Below are positions 45,567 through 54,591 of a stretch of 64,000 nt of DNA, piece after piece (positions within the stretch are counted from its first letter, which is position 1; each line of letters begins with the position of its first letter). Source of the DNA: Ruegeria atlantica (lineage in GTDB: Bacteria > Pseudomonadota > Alphaproteobacteria > Rhodobacterales > Rhodobacteraceae); contig NZ_WQBE01000003.1 of NCBI RefSeq assembly GCF_013032005.1, positions 186,001 to 250,000 on the forward strand, given 5' to 3'. The notes beneath the pieces are model-generated. The model did no database searches and had not been told where the DNA came from. It saw nothing but the letters and a program-made list of their open reading frames with translations. A program made the position numbers and the translations under genes.

Positions 45567-45635
45567 CGATCAAGCGATTCTTGCCTAATACCCCCTGTAA
45601 CTGCAATGATATCGGCAAGTTACGGGGGAGCGCAG

Positions 45636-47984
45636 ATGCGAAAACGTCTATTGCTGCTGAAAGTCGCAATCGCGATGACTGTGGTCAGCATTGGTCTTTT
45701 TACCCTGGATGCCCGGGCCCAGGGAACGACCAGCCCCGCTGCGCAGGGTCAAAGCTTGGCTGATGTAAAATCGATCATGGACCGTCGCTGTGTCGTCTGC
45801 CACAGCTGCTATGACGCACCCTGTCAGTTGAAGCTCACCTCGCCCGCAGGCGTTCAGCGCGGGGCAAGCAAACAGGCCGTTTATCATACCGAGCGTTTGA
45901 CCGATGCCCAGCCCACGCGGCTGGGGATTGATGCGCAAACGGTCCCCGAATGGCGGGCGCTGGGATTTCACACGGTAACCCGTGATCCAAATGATGCCGA
46001 AACTCCGGGCCTGCTGGAACGGTATCTTGAGCTGGGGCGACAGAATCCGATGCCGATTAACGCGCCACTTCCGAGCGAGCTTGGTCTGGCGCTTGATCGC
46101 CCTCTGGTTTGTCCGACATCCGGAGAATTTGATCAGTTCAGTCGCGATCATGAGCTTGCCGGCATGCCCTATGGCACTGCACCGTTGGCGGATGCCGAAT
46201 TTCAGGCCCTCATGACCTGGGCGCGCAGCGGCGCAGCGCTGCCATCTGTTGCAACCGAAATTCCCTCAGAGATTCAGGACCAGATCACGCAGTGGGAGGT
46301 ATTCCTGAATTCAAACGACATGCGCAGCCAGTTGATGAGCCGGTATCTGTACGAACACCTGTTTCTGGCCCGCCTCCATTTCCAAGATGACAATTCGCGG
46401 CGGTTCTTTCAGCTCGTCCGCTCGACCACCGCGCCGGGTGACACCATAGACATTATTGCCACGCGGCGGCCATTCGATGATCCGGGGGCGGGTGCGTTCT
46501 ACTATCGTTTGCAGCAGGTCACCGAAACGATCGTACACAAGGAACATCTGGTCTATTCGATGGGACCAGATCGCATGGCGCGTTATCAACAATTGTTTTT
46601 GGATCCCGATTGGACACTCACTGAGCTACCCCCCTATGGCGATGCCGAGGGCGGCAAACCATTCAGCACCTATATGCAGATGCCCGCCAAAAGCCGCTAT
46701 CAGTTCCTGTTGGATGATGCGCTGTTTTTTGTCCGCAGCTTCATACGCGGCCCTGTCTGTCACGGAGCGACCGCAGTTGATGTGATCGAAGACCGGTTCT
46801 GGGTCAGCTTCCTTGACCCGGAAGCGGATTTGTCAGTTACCGACCCCAGCTTTCTGCAAGACGGGGCCATCTATCTGGAGTTGCCCGTGTCAGAGGCCGA
46901 CGCCAGTGCATTGGGCGCGTTGCCGGGGTTTTCGCACAAGAACCAGGTTCGGTATCTCGAGTTTCGGGACGCACGGTACAAGAAGGCCCCGATATACGAA
47001 ACCGGGTTTGACTATGGCTCGATCTGGGACGGCGACAGCTCTAACCCCAACGCTCTGATCACCGTGTTCCGTCACTTCGACAACGCCTCGGCCATGACCG
47101 GATTTCACGGCGGCATTCCCGAAACCGCGTGGGTTCTGGATTTCCCGGTGTTCGAACGTATCTACTATGACCTGGTCGCGGGCTATGATGTTTTCGGCCG
47201 GGTCGAGCATCAGCTGACCACGCGGCTTTATATGAACGAGCTGCGGATGGAGAGTGAGGATACGTTTCTGTTTTTCATGCCACGGGATGTCAGGTCGCAG
47301 ATGCATCAAGGCTGGTATCAGGGCGTGTTGGCCGAATGGCTTACCTATTGGCACCGTCGCAACGTTGATGGACATTTCCCCACCGGCATCACCTTTGCAA
47401 CCACCACTCCTATGCAAGAGTTCCTCTTGACCTTGCTGGAACGTGGCAACGGCCTGTGGCCCACCACCGACCCGATCAACCGATGTGTGGACGGTGATTG
47501 CCCCTCGGATCAGTCAGGCATTTTGCTGCGCGATCTGGCGGATCAGACCGGAGATTGGGTGAAATATCTGCCCGACCTGTCCGTTCTTGTGGTCGAGCAA
47601 GATGGCGGCGCGGCAGAGCTGTTCACCCTGGCCCATGACAAGGCGCATTCCAACGTCGCCTTTCTGTTTGAAGAAAAGGCGCGCCGACTCCCGGCCGAGG
47701 ACACGGTGACAATTCTTCCGGGCCTGATCGGCAGTTATCCGAACTTTTTTTTCCATGTCCGGCAGAACCAGTTGGCTCCTTTCATCACTGGATTGAAATC
47801 CGTCAGATCGCAAAGCGATTACATGGCCTTGGTGGCAGAATACGGCGTGCGCCGGACAAGCCCCGAATTCTGGGCGCTCAGCGATCGGATTTACGAGATA
47901 TTCCTGGATCAGAAGCCAATACAGGCAGGGGTGTTTGACCTGAACAGGTACAAAGACCCGAAGGCGGGGGATGATCCGACCTAA
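45636..47984 (+). CDS. cti: Periplasmic cis/trans unsaturated fatty acid isomerase
   Basis: 782 residues from the ATG at 45636, preceded by GGGGGAG. A signal peptide (about 1-29, ending DARAQ) and a haem-binding C52-V-V-C55-H56 site are followed by a long domain with LMSRYLYEHLFLARLHF, TRRPFDDPGAGAFYYRLQ and FPTGITFATTTPMQEFLLTLLERGNGLWPTTDP, matching the Cti family of Pseudomonas and Vibrio. Cti is a cytochrome c-type enzyme that converts cis to trans double bonds in membrane phospholipids, making the membrane more rigid under solvents, heat or salt. Length fits. It stands alone with its own promoter. Confidence 0.9.
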   Translation: MRKRLLLLKVAIAMTVVSIGLFTLDARAQGTTSPAAQGQSLADVKSIMDRRCVVCHSCYDAPCQLKLTSPAGVQRGASKQAVYHTERLTDAQPTRLGIDAQTVPEWRALGFHTVTRDPNDAETPGLLERYLELGRQNPMPINAPLPSELGLALDRPLVCPTSGEFDQFSRDHELAGMPYGTAPLADAEFQALMTWARSGAALPSVATEIPSEIQDQITQWEVFLNSNDMRSQLMSRYLYEHLFLARLHFQDDNSRRFFQLVRSTTAPGDTIDIIATRRPFDDPGAGAFYYRLQQVTETIVHKEHLVYSMGPDRMARYQQLFLDPDWTLTELPPYGDAEGGKPFSTYMQMPAKSRYQFLLDDALFFVRSFIRGPVCHGATAVDVIEDRFWVSFLDPEADLSVTDPSFLQDGAIYLELPVSEADASALGALPGFSHKNQVRYLEFRDARYKKAPIYETGFDYGSIWDGDSSNPNALITVFRHFDNASAMTGFHGGIPETAWVLDFPVFERIYYDLVAGYDVFGRVEHQLTTRLYMNELRMESEDTFLFFMPRDVRSQMHQGWYQGVLAEWLTYWHRRNVDGHFPTGITFATTTPMQEFLLTLLERGNGLWPTTDPINRCVDGDCPSDQSGILLRDLADQTGDWVKYLPDLSVLVVEQDGGAAELFTLAHDKAHSNVAFLFEEKARRLPAEDTVTILPGLIGSYPNFFFHVRQNQLAPFITGLKSVRSQSDYMALVAEYGVRRTSPEFWALSDRIYEIFLDQKPIQAGVFDLNRYKDPKAGDDPT

Positions 47985-48021
47985 ACTTGCCGGGTTGCGA
48001 TCCGGCCCCTAGATTTGAGAC

Positions 48022-48690
48022 ATGTGGTCTTTTGCAGATATCCGGCCGGCCTATACCCGGGCCGAACGTATCAGCGATGGGGTTGTACACGTATTGGGCG
48101 TGGCCGCGGCCCTTGTTGCCGTGCCAGTTCTGATCACGATCACCGCCCAGCACCGCTCCGAGCCCGAGGCGGTACTGGGAGTTTCGATCTATGGCGTGAC
48201 GCTGGTGTTGATGCTGACGTTTTCCGCCCTCTACAACATGGTCGACAATGACAGATGGTCCGATCTACTGCGCCGGCTGGATCATTCGGGTATCTACGTC
48301 AAGATCGCTGGCACCTACACGCCGTTCGTTTTGCTTTCGGGCGGGCAGGCATGGGGGCTTTTGATTGGCTTATGGTCGTCGGCGACGCTGGGATCAACAT
48401 TGAAGCTGATCGATCCAAACCGGTTTCGGTGGTTTGGTCTGGGCCTGTATCTGATGATGGGATGGGCCATCATTTGGGCCGGACAATCCATGCTGACCGA
48501 GCTGTCGCCGACTATAGTGTGGCTGATGATGGCGGGCGGTGTCGTTTATACCGTCGGCGTTGCATTCTATCTTTCGGAACACCTGCCGTTTCACAACACC
48601 ATCTGGCACGTGTTTGTCCTGACCGGCAGCGTGCTGTTTTTCATCGCGATTTCGGTTCGAATTCTGTTGGAACCACACCCGTTTTCCTGA
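48022..48690 (+). CDS. Hemolysin III (PAQR) family membrane protein
   Basis: 222 residues with seven predicted helices. Family features are ERISDGVVHVLGV near the start, TFSALYNM, LDHSGIYVKIAGTYTPFVLL and HLPFHNTIWHVFVLTGSVLFF; the conserved His and Asp/Ser residues build the zinc site of PAQR proteins. Bacterial members are linked to membrane homeostasis rather than true haemolysis. It follows the cis/trans isomerase by 37 bases, which hints at a shared membrane-fluidity role (inference). It converges with tonB. Confidence 0.88.
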   Translation: MWSFADIRPAYTRAERISDGVVHVLGVAAALVAVPVLITITAQHRSEPEAVLGVSIYGVTLVLMLTFSALYNMVDNDRWSDLLRRLDHSGIYVKIAGTYTPFVLLSGGQAWGLLIGLWSSATLGSTLKLIDPNRFRWFGLGLYLMMGWAIIWAGQSMLTELSPTIVWLMMAGGVVYTVGVAFYLSEHLPFHNTIWHVFVLTGSVLFFIAISVRILLEPHPFS

Positions 48691-48702
48691 CGGTGGCGTC
48701 GG

Positions 48703-49521
48703 TTAACGGGGCTCAAACCTGATCGGTACAGAAAAGCGAAAGCTGTCGCCCTGTAACCCCTTGGGTGCTTTCGGTACGCGCTTTGTACGGGCCACAGCGC
48801 TAAGCGCGGCCTGATCCAGTGCCGAATTGCCCGAGGATTTCAGCAGTTTATGCGACAGCAGACGCCCATCGCGCGAAACGGTCAGGGTGATCATGGCGCT
48901 GCCACCATCCGTGCGGCGCAACGATTGCTTGTTGCGCTCGATGCGGGCGCGAACTTTTGCACCCCAAAACACCTTGAGCTTTGCTTGCTTTCCAGAGGAC
49001 CCAGCGTTCACTTCCGCCGATCCCGCCCCGGCCTGCGATCCGTCACCTGAACCTGCGGAAACCTGTTTGTTGACACCTGCGGCGGTTACCTTGGCTTTTC
49101 GACCGTCCTGCGCGGGCGTCTTGTCTGGCTGTTGAGATTCACGCTCGGCCCTTTCCGTCGGCGCGACAACTGGTGGCGGCTGTGCCGTGTCCACCTGCGG
49201 CAGCTTCTCCGGTTCTGGCGGGGCAAGTGCGATTGTCATTTGAGCCATTGGGGCCTGATCGATTTTCAAGGTTGGCCCGGCGGGGACGGCCGGGGTTTGC
49301 GGCACTTGCACGGTCGGCGTCTGCCGGGTGGGCGTGATGGGCGCAGCCTCCCACGTATTGACCATCTCGGCCACCGAGGGGGCGGCAGCTTTTATCGTTG
49401 CCAGATCCGCACCACCAACACCGCCCGCAACAACACCAGACTTTGGCTGGCTGGCAAAGGCGGCGAGATGCAAGGCGGCGGCCAGAGCAACAAAAACAAA
49501 GGCTTCAACCCAGCGTTTCAT
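48703..49521 (-). CDS. tonB: TonB-like energy transducer
   Basis: 272 residues. One N-terminal membrane helix (about 5-23), a Pro-, Ala- and Glu-rich periplasmic spacer (about 40-175), and a C-terminal TonB domain (about 180-272) with VRARIERNKQSLRRTDGGSAMITLTVSRDG, LKSSGNSALDQAALSAVARTKRVPKAP and FSVPIRF. It couples the proton motive force from ExbBD to outer-membrane receptors. It overlaps the upstream exbD-type gene by 4 bases and is the last gene of hmuR-exbB-exbD-exbD-tonB. Confidence 0.88.
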   Translation of the reverse strand: MKRWVEAFVFVALAAALHLAAFASQPKSGVVAGGVGGADLATIKAAAPSVAEMVNTWEAAPITPTRQTPTVQVPQTPAVPAGPTLKIDQAPMAQMTIALAPPEPEKLPQVDTAQPPPVVAPTERAERESQQPDKTPAQDGRKAKVTAAGVNKQVSAGSGDGSQAGAGSAEVNAGSSGKQAKLKVFWGAKVRARIERNKQSLRRTDGGSAMITLTVSRDGRLLSHKLLKSSGNSALDQAALSAVARTKRVPKAPKGLQGDSFRFSVPIRFEPR

Positions 49522-49901
49522 TTTCGGGCCACCACAAGCTCGACCCGGTTCAGCCCCGCTTGTGCAAGACCACGCAGCAGCCCCGACATCACTTTGGCCT
49601 CAAGCTGCGCATCGGCGCGAACCTGGACGACGCTGTTGGTTTCGCTAATCGTTGCCAAGGCGACCAGCGCCGCGTTTCCTTCCTTCCCTTCGAAGGACAT
49701 ACGGCCAGTTTTGTCGACATAAAGCACCCGCTCGACCTTGGGGTCGGTGTCGGATGTCGATTTTGGTGGGGAAACTTCGAACGGCTCGGGTTTGATTAGG
49801 TTCGCCGTCATCAGGAAAAAGATCAGCAGTAGAAACACGACATTGATCATCGGCAGGATGGATGCAGGGCGCGGTGTGCCGGATGGGTCCGAGAAATTCA
49901 T
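49518..49901 (-). CDS. exbD: ExbD/TolR-family protein (second copy)
   Basis: 127 residues from the ATG at 49901. A cytoplasmic tail, one helix (about 15-35; PMINVVFLLLIFFLMTANL) and a periplasmic ExbD domain. The conserved membrane Asp of ExbD (in PMIDVVF) is Asn here (PMINVVF), so this copy may not carry protons itself. It follows the other exbD-type gene by 4 bases. The pair may form a mixed ExbD assembly around ExbB. Confidence 0.85.
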   Translation of the reverse strand: MNFSDPSGTPRPASILPMINVVFLLLIFFLMTANLIKPEPFEVSPPKSTSDTDPKVERVLYVDKTGRMSFEGKEGNAALVALATISETNSVVQVRADAQLEAKVMSGLLRGLAQAGLNRVELVVARK

Positions 49902-49905
49902 CGCG

Positions 49906-50277
49906 CTATTCCACCAAAACGACCGAAATAAGCCCGGCGTCACGCAGGATCTCGGTGACGGTCACGATCCGTTGCAATGTCGCGCCATCCCTGCCGCGCA
50001 AGATCACCAAATCCGTGGGGGCCTGCATCAGTGGTGCAAGATCGCGAGCTATATCCGCGCTGGCGATGCCGTTCAGCATCTCTTGGTCGGGCAGGACGTC
50101 AATCAGGCGCGGCGGTCCGCTATATTCGTGGCCCGCAGAGGCCAGCGGCAGCGGCAAGATGGTCTCGGTCCCGAAGCGGGACGCCAGCATGAAGAACACC
50201 AAAAGCAGGAACACCACGTCGATCATCGGCGTGAGGTTGGGCTTGCGTCTGGGTTTTGCAATTGGGGCGAATTGCAT
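49906..50277 (-). CDS. exbD: ExbD/TolR-family protein (first copy)
   Basis: 123 residues. One helix with the canonical PMIDVVFLLLVFFML motif, whose Asp is the proton-carrying residue, and a periplasmic domain ending TEILRDAGLISVVLVE. It stands 4 bases after exbB and just before the Asn-type copy. With ExbB it converts the proton gradient into motion of TonB for haem uptake. Confidence 0.9.
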   Translation of the reverse strand: MQFAPIAKPRRKPNLTPMIDVVFLLLVFFMLASRFGTETILPLPLASAGHEYSGPPRLIDVLPDQEMLNGIASADIARDLAPLMQAPTDLVILRGRDGATLQRIVTVTEILRDAGLISVVLVE

Positions 50278-50281
50278 CAGA

Positions 50282-51115
50282 TCACTCGGCAGCCAGTTTC
50301 AGATTGCCCGGCTTGCCTGATACGAAAATACGGGTTGCGCCGTCTTCCAAATCGCGGCGGATGCGGTCGATTACGGCCTCGAACCACGTCAGCGCGGCCG
50401 AGGCTGGGATGGCCACGGCCATACCTGCTGCGGTGGTCAGAAGCGCCTCCCAGATGCCGCCAGCCAATAGGGAGGGATCGGCGCGGTTGCCTGACTGTTG
50501 CAGCGCCTGAAACGCTGCAATCATGCCCAGAACTGTGCCTAACAGACCCAACAGAGGTGCGATCGTTGCGATTAGCTCCAGCGCTCGAAGGCCGGTACCG
50601 GCATCGGCAATCTCGCGTTTGGCCACGCGCGAAACCTCTTCGCGGGCGCGGTCTTCGGGTAGGGTGCGAATGGACCGGATGGCATGGCTCATCACCTTGG
50701 ATCGAATTCCCCGGCGGCCATGGAGCGTCGTAACAGCGGCATCGGACTCCCCAGTTTCGAACAAATCCACGGCCTGACCGGCCTTGCCCCGTGACCATGC
50801 CCCGATCAGGGCCAGCCGCCAAATCTTCCACAGGATCAGGGCGACGGTGAGCACAGACAGCGCCGCGATGGCCCAGATCGATGGTCCGCCTTTGCGCAGA
50901 AACTCGGCCGCCTGGACCGAGGCATCCTGCGCGGTTTCCACACCTGTGCTGTGTTCAGGCGCGGGTTCGTTGGGTTCAGCCGAAACTGGTTGCGCTGGTC
51001 CAATCTGGTCGCCTGATACCAGAACCTCTGGCGCTGGGGGTGTCAGGGTGTCTTGCGCGGCGAGGGCAACCGGTACCATCGCAAGGGCCATAAACAGGAT
51101 CAATCGGGATATCAT
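50282..51115 (-). CDS. exbB: MotA/TolQ/ExbB proton channel family protein
   Basis: 277 residues. A cleavable signal-like N-terminus (1-20, ALAAQD) and a Pro/Glu-rich periplasmic segment precede three membrane helices at about 77-95, 165-185 and 205-230. The channel core has LELIATIAPLLGLLGTVLGMIAAFQAL and LAGGIWEALLTTAAGMAVAIPASAAL, typical of ExbB. It starts the energy-transducing part of the operon, 58 bases after hmuR. Confidence 0.9.
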   Translation of the reverse strand: MISRLILFMALAMVPVALAAQDTLTPPAPEVLVSGDQIGPAQPVSAEPNEPAPEHSTGVETAQDASVQAAEFLRKGGPSIWAIAALSVLTVALILWKIWRLALIGAWSRGKAGQAVDLFETGESDAAVTTLHGRRGIRSKVMSHAIRSIRTLPEDRAREEVSRVAKREIADAGTGLRALELIATIAPLLGLLGTVLGMIAAFQALQQSGNRADPSLLAGGIWEALLTTAAGMAVAIPASAALTWFEAVIDRIRRDLEDGATRIFVSGKPGNLKLAAE

Positions 51116-51173
51116 AAGGTTCTCCTGTGTGCAGGGCCAACCGGGTTACCCCGTGGCCCCGCTGTTCTCCGGG

Positions 51174-53228
51174 TCAGAAGGTTGCAGTCACGAATAGGTT
51201 GATATTGCGTCCTGCAGCCGGGATCTGGTCATTGGCCCGGTAGGACCTGTCGAGGATGTTGTTAAGCTCGAGCGTCAGCAATGCGTTCTCGGTCAAATCC
51301 ACGCTGCCGCGGAAGTTCAGCGTGGTCCAGCCCGAGGTCGGGTTGGTGCCGGTGGCTGTCCCGCTGTCGACGATATTGCCGTTTTCGTCGCGCAACTTGG
51401 CCGCGCTTTCGCCCCGCAGGAACATATCCCAGGTGCCCGTCAAGCTGGCTGTCTGCCAGTCTGAGCGCACACCAAGCGTCCCCGTCCATTCCGGGGTGCC
51501 ACTGTCTTTGGTGCTGAACCCGTTGGAATAGGTGAACTCTCGGGTCACATTCGACACGATGACATAGGGGCGTACACCGCCCCAGCCGGGATCAACCTCG
51601 GCCGCGATTTCAATGCCCCAGCTGTCTGCGCTTTCGACATTGTCATAGATCAGCTCGGCCGGATTGACCGGATCGGCCACGGTGGTGATGTAGTCCTTGG
51701 CTTCGGTATAGAAAATGGCCGTATCCAGCACGAAGTTCCCGCGATCCACACGCGCACCGATTTCATAGTTGGTCGCGGTTTCGGGTTTCAGGTTCGGATT
51801 GCCATTGATGACCTGGCCGCCAGCCGACGTGGACAGGTACAGCTCGGACAGGGACGGGAAGGTATAACCTTGCGAGATGTTGGCCCGCAGGATGGCGTCA
51901 TCTGACAGATTGTAGACGGCACCAATCGAGCCGAGCCAGCGGTCATCGCTGTTGCTGGCATCCGGCAGCGGAAACCCGTTGACCTTGCGTTCGTTCAGAT
52001 CGCTTTCGACGCTATAGTAGCGCGCGCCGACCGTGGCGACGAAATCGCCAAAGGTTGCTTCGTGCTGTCCAAAAATACTGGCCGTTCGGATTTCCGCATC
52101 CGTGAAAGAGGGCACGCTGATTTGGCTGGGCGGTCCAAAGGGCGGAATGATCGTGATATCAGAGGTTTTGGTGGTCTCTAGCCGGTCATCGTCATATTCA
52201 AGCCCGATGACCGATCGGTGACCGGGTGCAAATTCAAAGTTTGCTGTTGCCACGAATCCGCTGGTTGTCTGTTCATCGTCCGATCCCGCGTTGACAATGG
52301 TGGTGACCGGCCCGCCGCTGCTGGTGAATTCGCTGTCGAACACGCGGTCGACCTTTTGCGTATAAGCGCTGAACTTCAGCATCGACATCCAGGGCGTCAG
52401 GTCTTCGCCTTCGTAGAACGCGCTGTATTTGCGCAGGTCCCGTTTGGGCAGGTTGATCTGGGCATCCGGGCTGCCGGTGAACACCTCGGTCGAGGCGTCG
52501 AAATCCTGTGCGCGCAGGCCGACATAGCTGTTGCCAAAGCGGTATCCGACAAAGCCCAGCACGCCGTGTTCTTCACTGCTGGAGGGCACCAGATCACCGT
52601 TGGTTGTTTCGCGGTCGTTCAGGTCCAGTTTCGAATACGACAGACGATAGTCAAAATCGTTGAACGTACCTGCGATGCTGGCAGCGGCGCGATAGCCGTC
52701 ATTGGACCCGATGTAACCTGCGGTGCCGGAAACCTCGACCGGTTTGTCTGCGCCGCGTTTGGTGATGATGTTCACGACGCCACCGATGGCCCGATTGCCT
52801 GAGACAACCGATGAAGGGCCACGCACGATCTCGATCCGTTCGATATCGGTGGGTGACACCAGCAGAGGTGTTCCATAACGGTTGTGATCCGACAGGCGCT
52901 GACCGTCCAGCACGATGGCGACGCGCTGCGAATCTTCGCCACGGATACGGATACGATCCAGATCATTCTCGGACACCTGAACGCCCGGCACATCCGACAA
53001 CAGATTGGCGACTGAGGCTGGGGGGATTTCGCGGATTTCACCGGCATCCACAACGGTGACGGAGGACGGGCTGTCGAAAACCTCGGTTGGAAGCCCGGTG
53101 CCGGTGACGATGATGTCATCGAGTTGGATGATGTCGTCTTCTTGTTCTTGCGCCCATAGCGGCGTTGCCGCCAAAACGGCGCTGGTCAGGGCCACGCTTG
53201 CGGTAGGCCGCTTTAATGCTGATTTCAT
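51174..53228 (-). CDS. hmuR: TonB-dependent haem/haemoglobin receptor
   Basis: 684 residues. Signal peptide (1-26), TonB box-like IIVTGTG (about 39-45), plug domain (about 50-160; SVTVVDAGEIREIPPASVANLL, QRVAIVLDGQRL), and a beta-barrel ending in the aromatic NLFVTATF. FPSLSELYL and GNPNLKPETATNYEIG correspond to the FRAP/NPNL region of haem receptors. It imports haem across the outer membrane, powered by the exbB-exbD-exbD-tonB genes downstream. It is divergent from hmuS. Confidence 0.88.
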   Translation of the reverse strand: MKSALKRPTASVALTSAVLAATPLWAQEQEDDIIQLDDIIVTGTGLPTEVFDSPSSVTVVDAGEIREIPPASVANLLSDVPGVQVSENDLDRIRIRGEDSQRVAIVLDGQRLSDHNRYGTPLLVSPTDIERIEIVRGPSSVVSGNRAIGGVVNIITKRGADKPVEVSGTAGYIGSNDGYRAAASIAGTFNDFDYRLSYSKLDLNDRETTNGDLVPSSSEEHGVLGFVGYRFGNSYVGLRAQDFDASTEVFTGSPDAQINLPKRDLRKYSAFYEGEDLTPWMSMLKFSAYTQKVDRVFDSEFTSSGGPVTTIVNAGSDDEQTTSGFVATANFEFAPGHRSVIGLEYDDDRLETTKTSDITIIPPFGPPSQISVPSFTDAEIRTASIFGQHEATFGDFVATVGARYYSVESDLNERKVNGFPLPDASNSDDRWLGSIGAVYNLSDDAILRANISQGYTFPSLSELYLSTSAGGQVINGNPNLKPETATNYEIGARVDRGNFVLDTAIFYTEAKDYITTVADPVNPAELIYDNVESADSWGIEIAAEVDPGWGGVRPYVIVSNVTREFTYSNGFSTKDSGTPEWTGTLGVRSDWQTASLTGTWDMFLRGESAAKLRDENGNIVDSGTATGTNPTSGWTTLNFRGSVDLTENALLTLELNNILDRSYRANDQIPAAGRNINLFVTATF

Positions 53229-53544
53229 TGAAACCCCCAGTATGTGTATCGTGCAGTCAGAGATGCACCCGCCTGAAACAGGCGAAATTCAGATGCTACC
53301 TCGCGATGTGCTGGGTGTTTCTACGGGCCTGCGCGCTAGATGCTGCGCGCTGTGGTCCATGTGGGCGGCTCCTTAGCGGATTAGATTTTTCTATACCAGA
53401 CTATTTTTGTCAGAAAAATGCTGCGTGCCCTTGATGCCACAGGCAGGACCGCTTAGGACAAGGGCAAAGAAAGCTAAAAACAGCGCGCAGCCCGGTCGTC
53501 TCGGTCCCAGCCAAATGCGTTTCGATACCATTGTGGAGACGACC
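53229..53544. promoter_or_regulatory. 316-base divergent promoter region of the haem uptake locus
   Basis: No gene recognised. It must hold back-to-back promoters for hmuR and hmuS. The middle is AT-rich (53380-53420) and holds an inverted repeat ATTTTT-GTCAG-AAAAAT (53403-53419) and a stretch TTAGATTTTTCTATA (53381-53395) that loosely resembles an Irr-type iron control element. Iron or haem control is expected from the genes. The exact operator cannot be fixed by eye. Confidence 0.4.
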
Positions 53545-54591
53545 ATGACCCATCCAAGCCCTTCTGAAATCCGTGCTGCGCGGTTGGAAAACCCCAAGCG
53601 GCGCGAGCGTGATCTGGCGGATCAACTCGGCATCACCGAGGCACAGCTGGTGGCCGCGCATGTCGGACACGGAGCCACCCGCATAAGCCCCGACATGGAC
53701 CGGCTGATGCCCTTAGTGAACCGATTGGGCGAGGTCATGGCACTGACTCGCAACGAAAGCTGCGTGATCGAGAAGGTGGGGATTTACGATGATTACCGTG
53801 GCGGCCCCCACGCGGCGCTGATCGCCAATCACGAGATTGATCTGCGCATGTTCCCACGTCACTGGGTTTACGGCTTTGCTGTACACAAAACTCTTGAGGA
53901 TGGCTCGGAACGCCTGTCCCTTCAGATTTTCGACGCCGCAGGTGATGCGGTTCACAAGGTCTTTTTGCGCGATACCTCTGTGATCGAGGAATGGGATGCC
54001 GTGATCGAGGCCCTGAAACTGCCGGACCAGTCAGACACTCTGACAGTTGAATCGCGCGCAGCGGTTGAACCCGCCAAGGTCGAGCCCGAGAAAACCGACC
54101 GTCTGCGTGCTGGATGGGATGAAATCACAGATACCCATCAGTTTCTCCAGATGGTTCGCAAGCTCAAGCTGAACAGGTTGGGGGCCTATCGCATGGCCGG
54201 GGCGCCATATGTGCGGGCTCTGGTGATATCGGCCGTCGACACAATTCTGCACAGCGCCGCCAAAACAGGCCTGCCGATCATGGTTTTTGTTGGTAATCAG
54301 GGGTGCATCGAAATTCACACCGGACCCATCAAGGAGGTCAAGCAGATGGGCCCATGGCTGAATGTGCTGGATCCTGGCTTTAACCTGCACCTACGAACCG
54401 ATCACATCGCCGAGGTCTGGCAGGCCAGGAAATCCACCAAACGAGGCGATGCGATCTCGGTCGAGGCGTTTGACGCGCAGGGTGCACTGATATTGCAAAT
54501 CTTTGGCGTGCTGGCCGAGCCTGCCTCAGCTGCAATCTGGAACGACCTTGTTGCGTCGCTTGAGGGCCGCCCAGAGGAGGTTCCGGCATGA
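53545..54591 (+). CDS. hmuS: Haem-degrading/haem-transport factor, HmuS/ChuS family
   Basis: 348 residues from the ATG at 53545 (GGAGA upstream). Two HemS-type repeats (about 35-185 and 195-345) share GGPHAALIANHEIDLRMFPRHW in the first and VFVGNQGCIEIHTGPIKEVKQMGPWLNVLDPGFNLHLR in the second. An N-terminal REIRAARLENPKRRERDLADQL-like helix region is typical. It binds haem in the cytoplasm and degrades it or passes it on. It opens hmuSTUV and overlaps hmuT by 4 bases. Confidence 0.92.
   Translation: MTHPSPSEIRAARLENPKRRERDLADQLGITEAQLVAAHVGHGATRISPDMDRLMPLVNRLGEVMALTRNESCVIEKVGIYDDYRGGPHAALIANHEIDLRMFPRHWVYGFAVHKTLEDGSERLSLQIFDAAGDAVHKVFLRDTSVIEEWDAVIEALKLPDQSDTLTVESRAAVEPAKVEPEKTDRLRAGWDEITDTHQFLQMVRKLKLNRLGAYRMAGAPYVRALVISAVDTILHSAAKTGLPIMVFVGNQGCIEIHTGPIKEVKQMGPWLNVLDPGFNLHLRTDHIAEVWQARKSTKRGDAISVEAFDAQGALILQIFGVLAEPASAAIWNDLVASLEGRPEEVPA

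Noticed and set aside
49738-50733. 331-codon open frame opposite exbB and the exbD genes
   Set aside because: Antisense to well-defined energy-transduction genes; composition is typical of a shadow frame.
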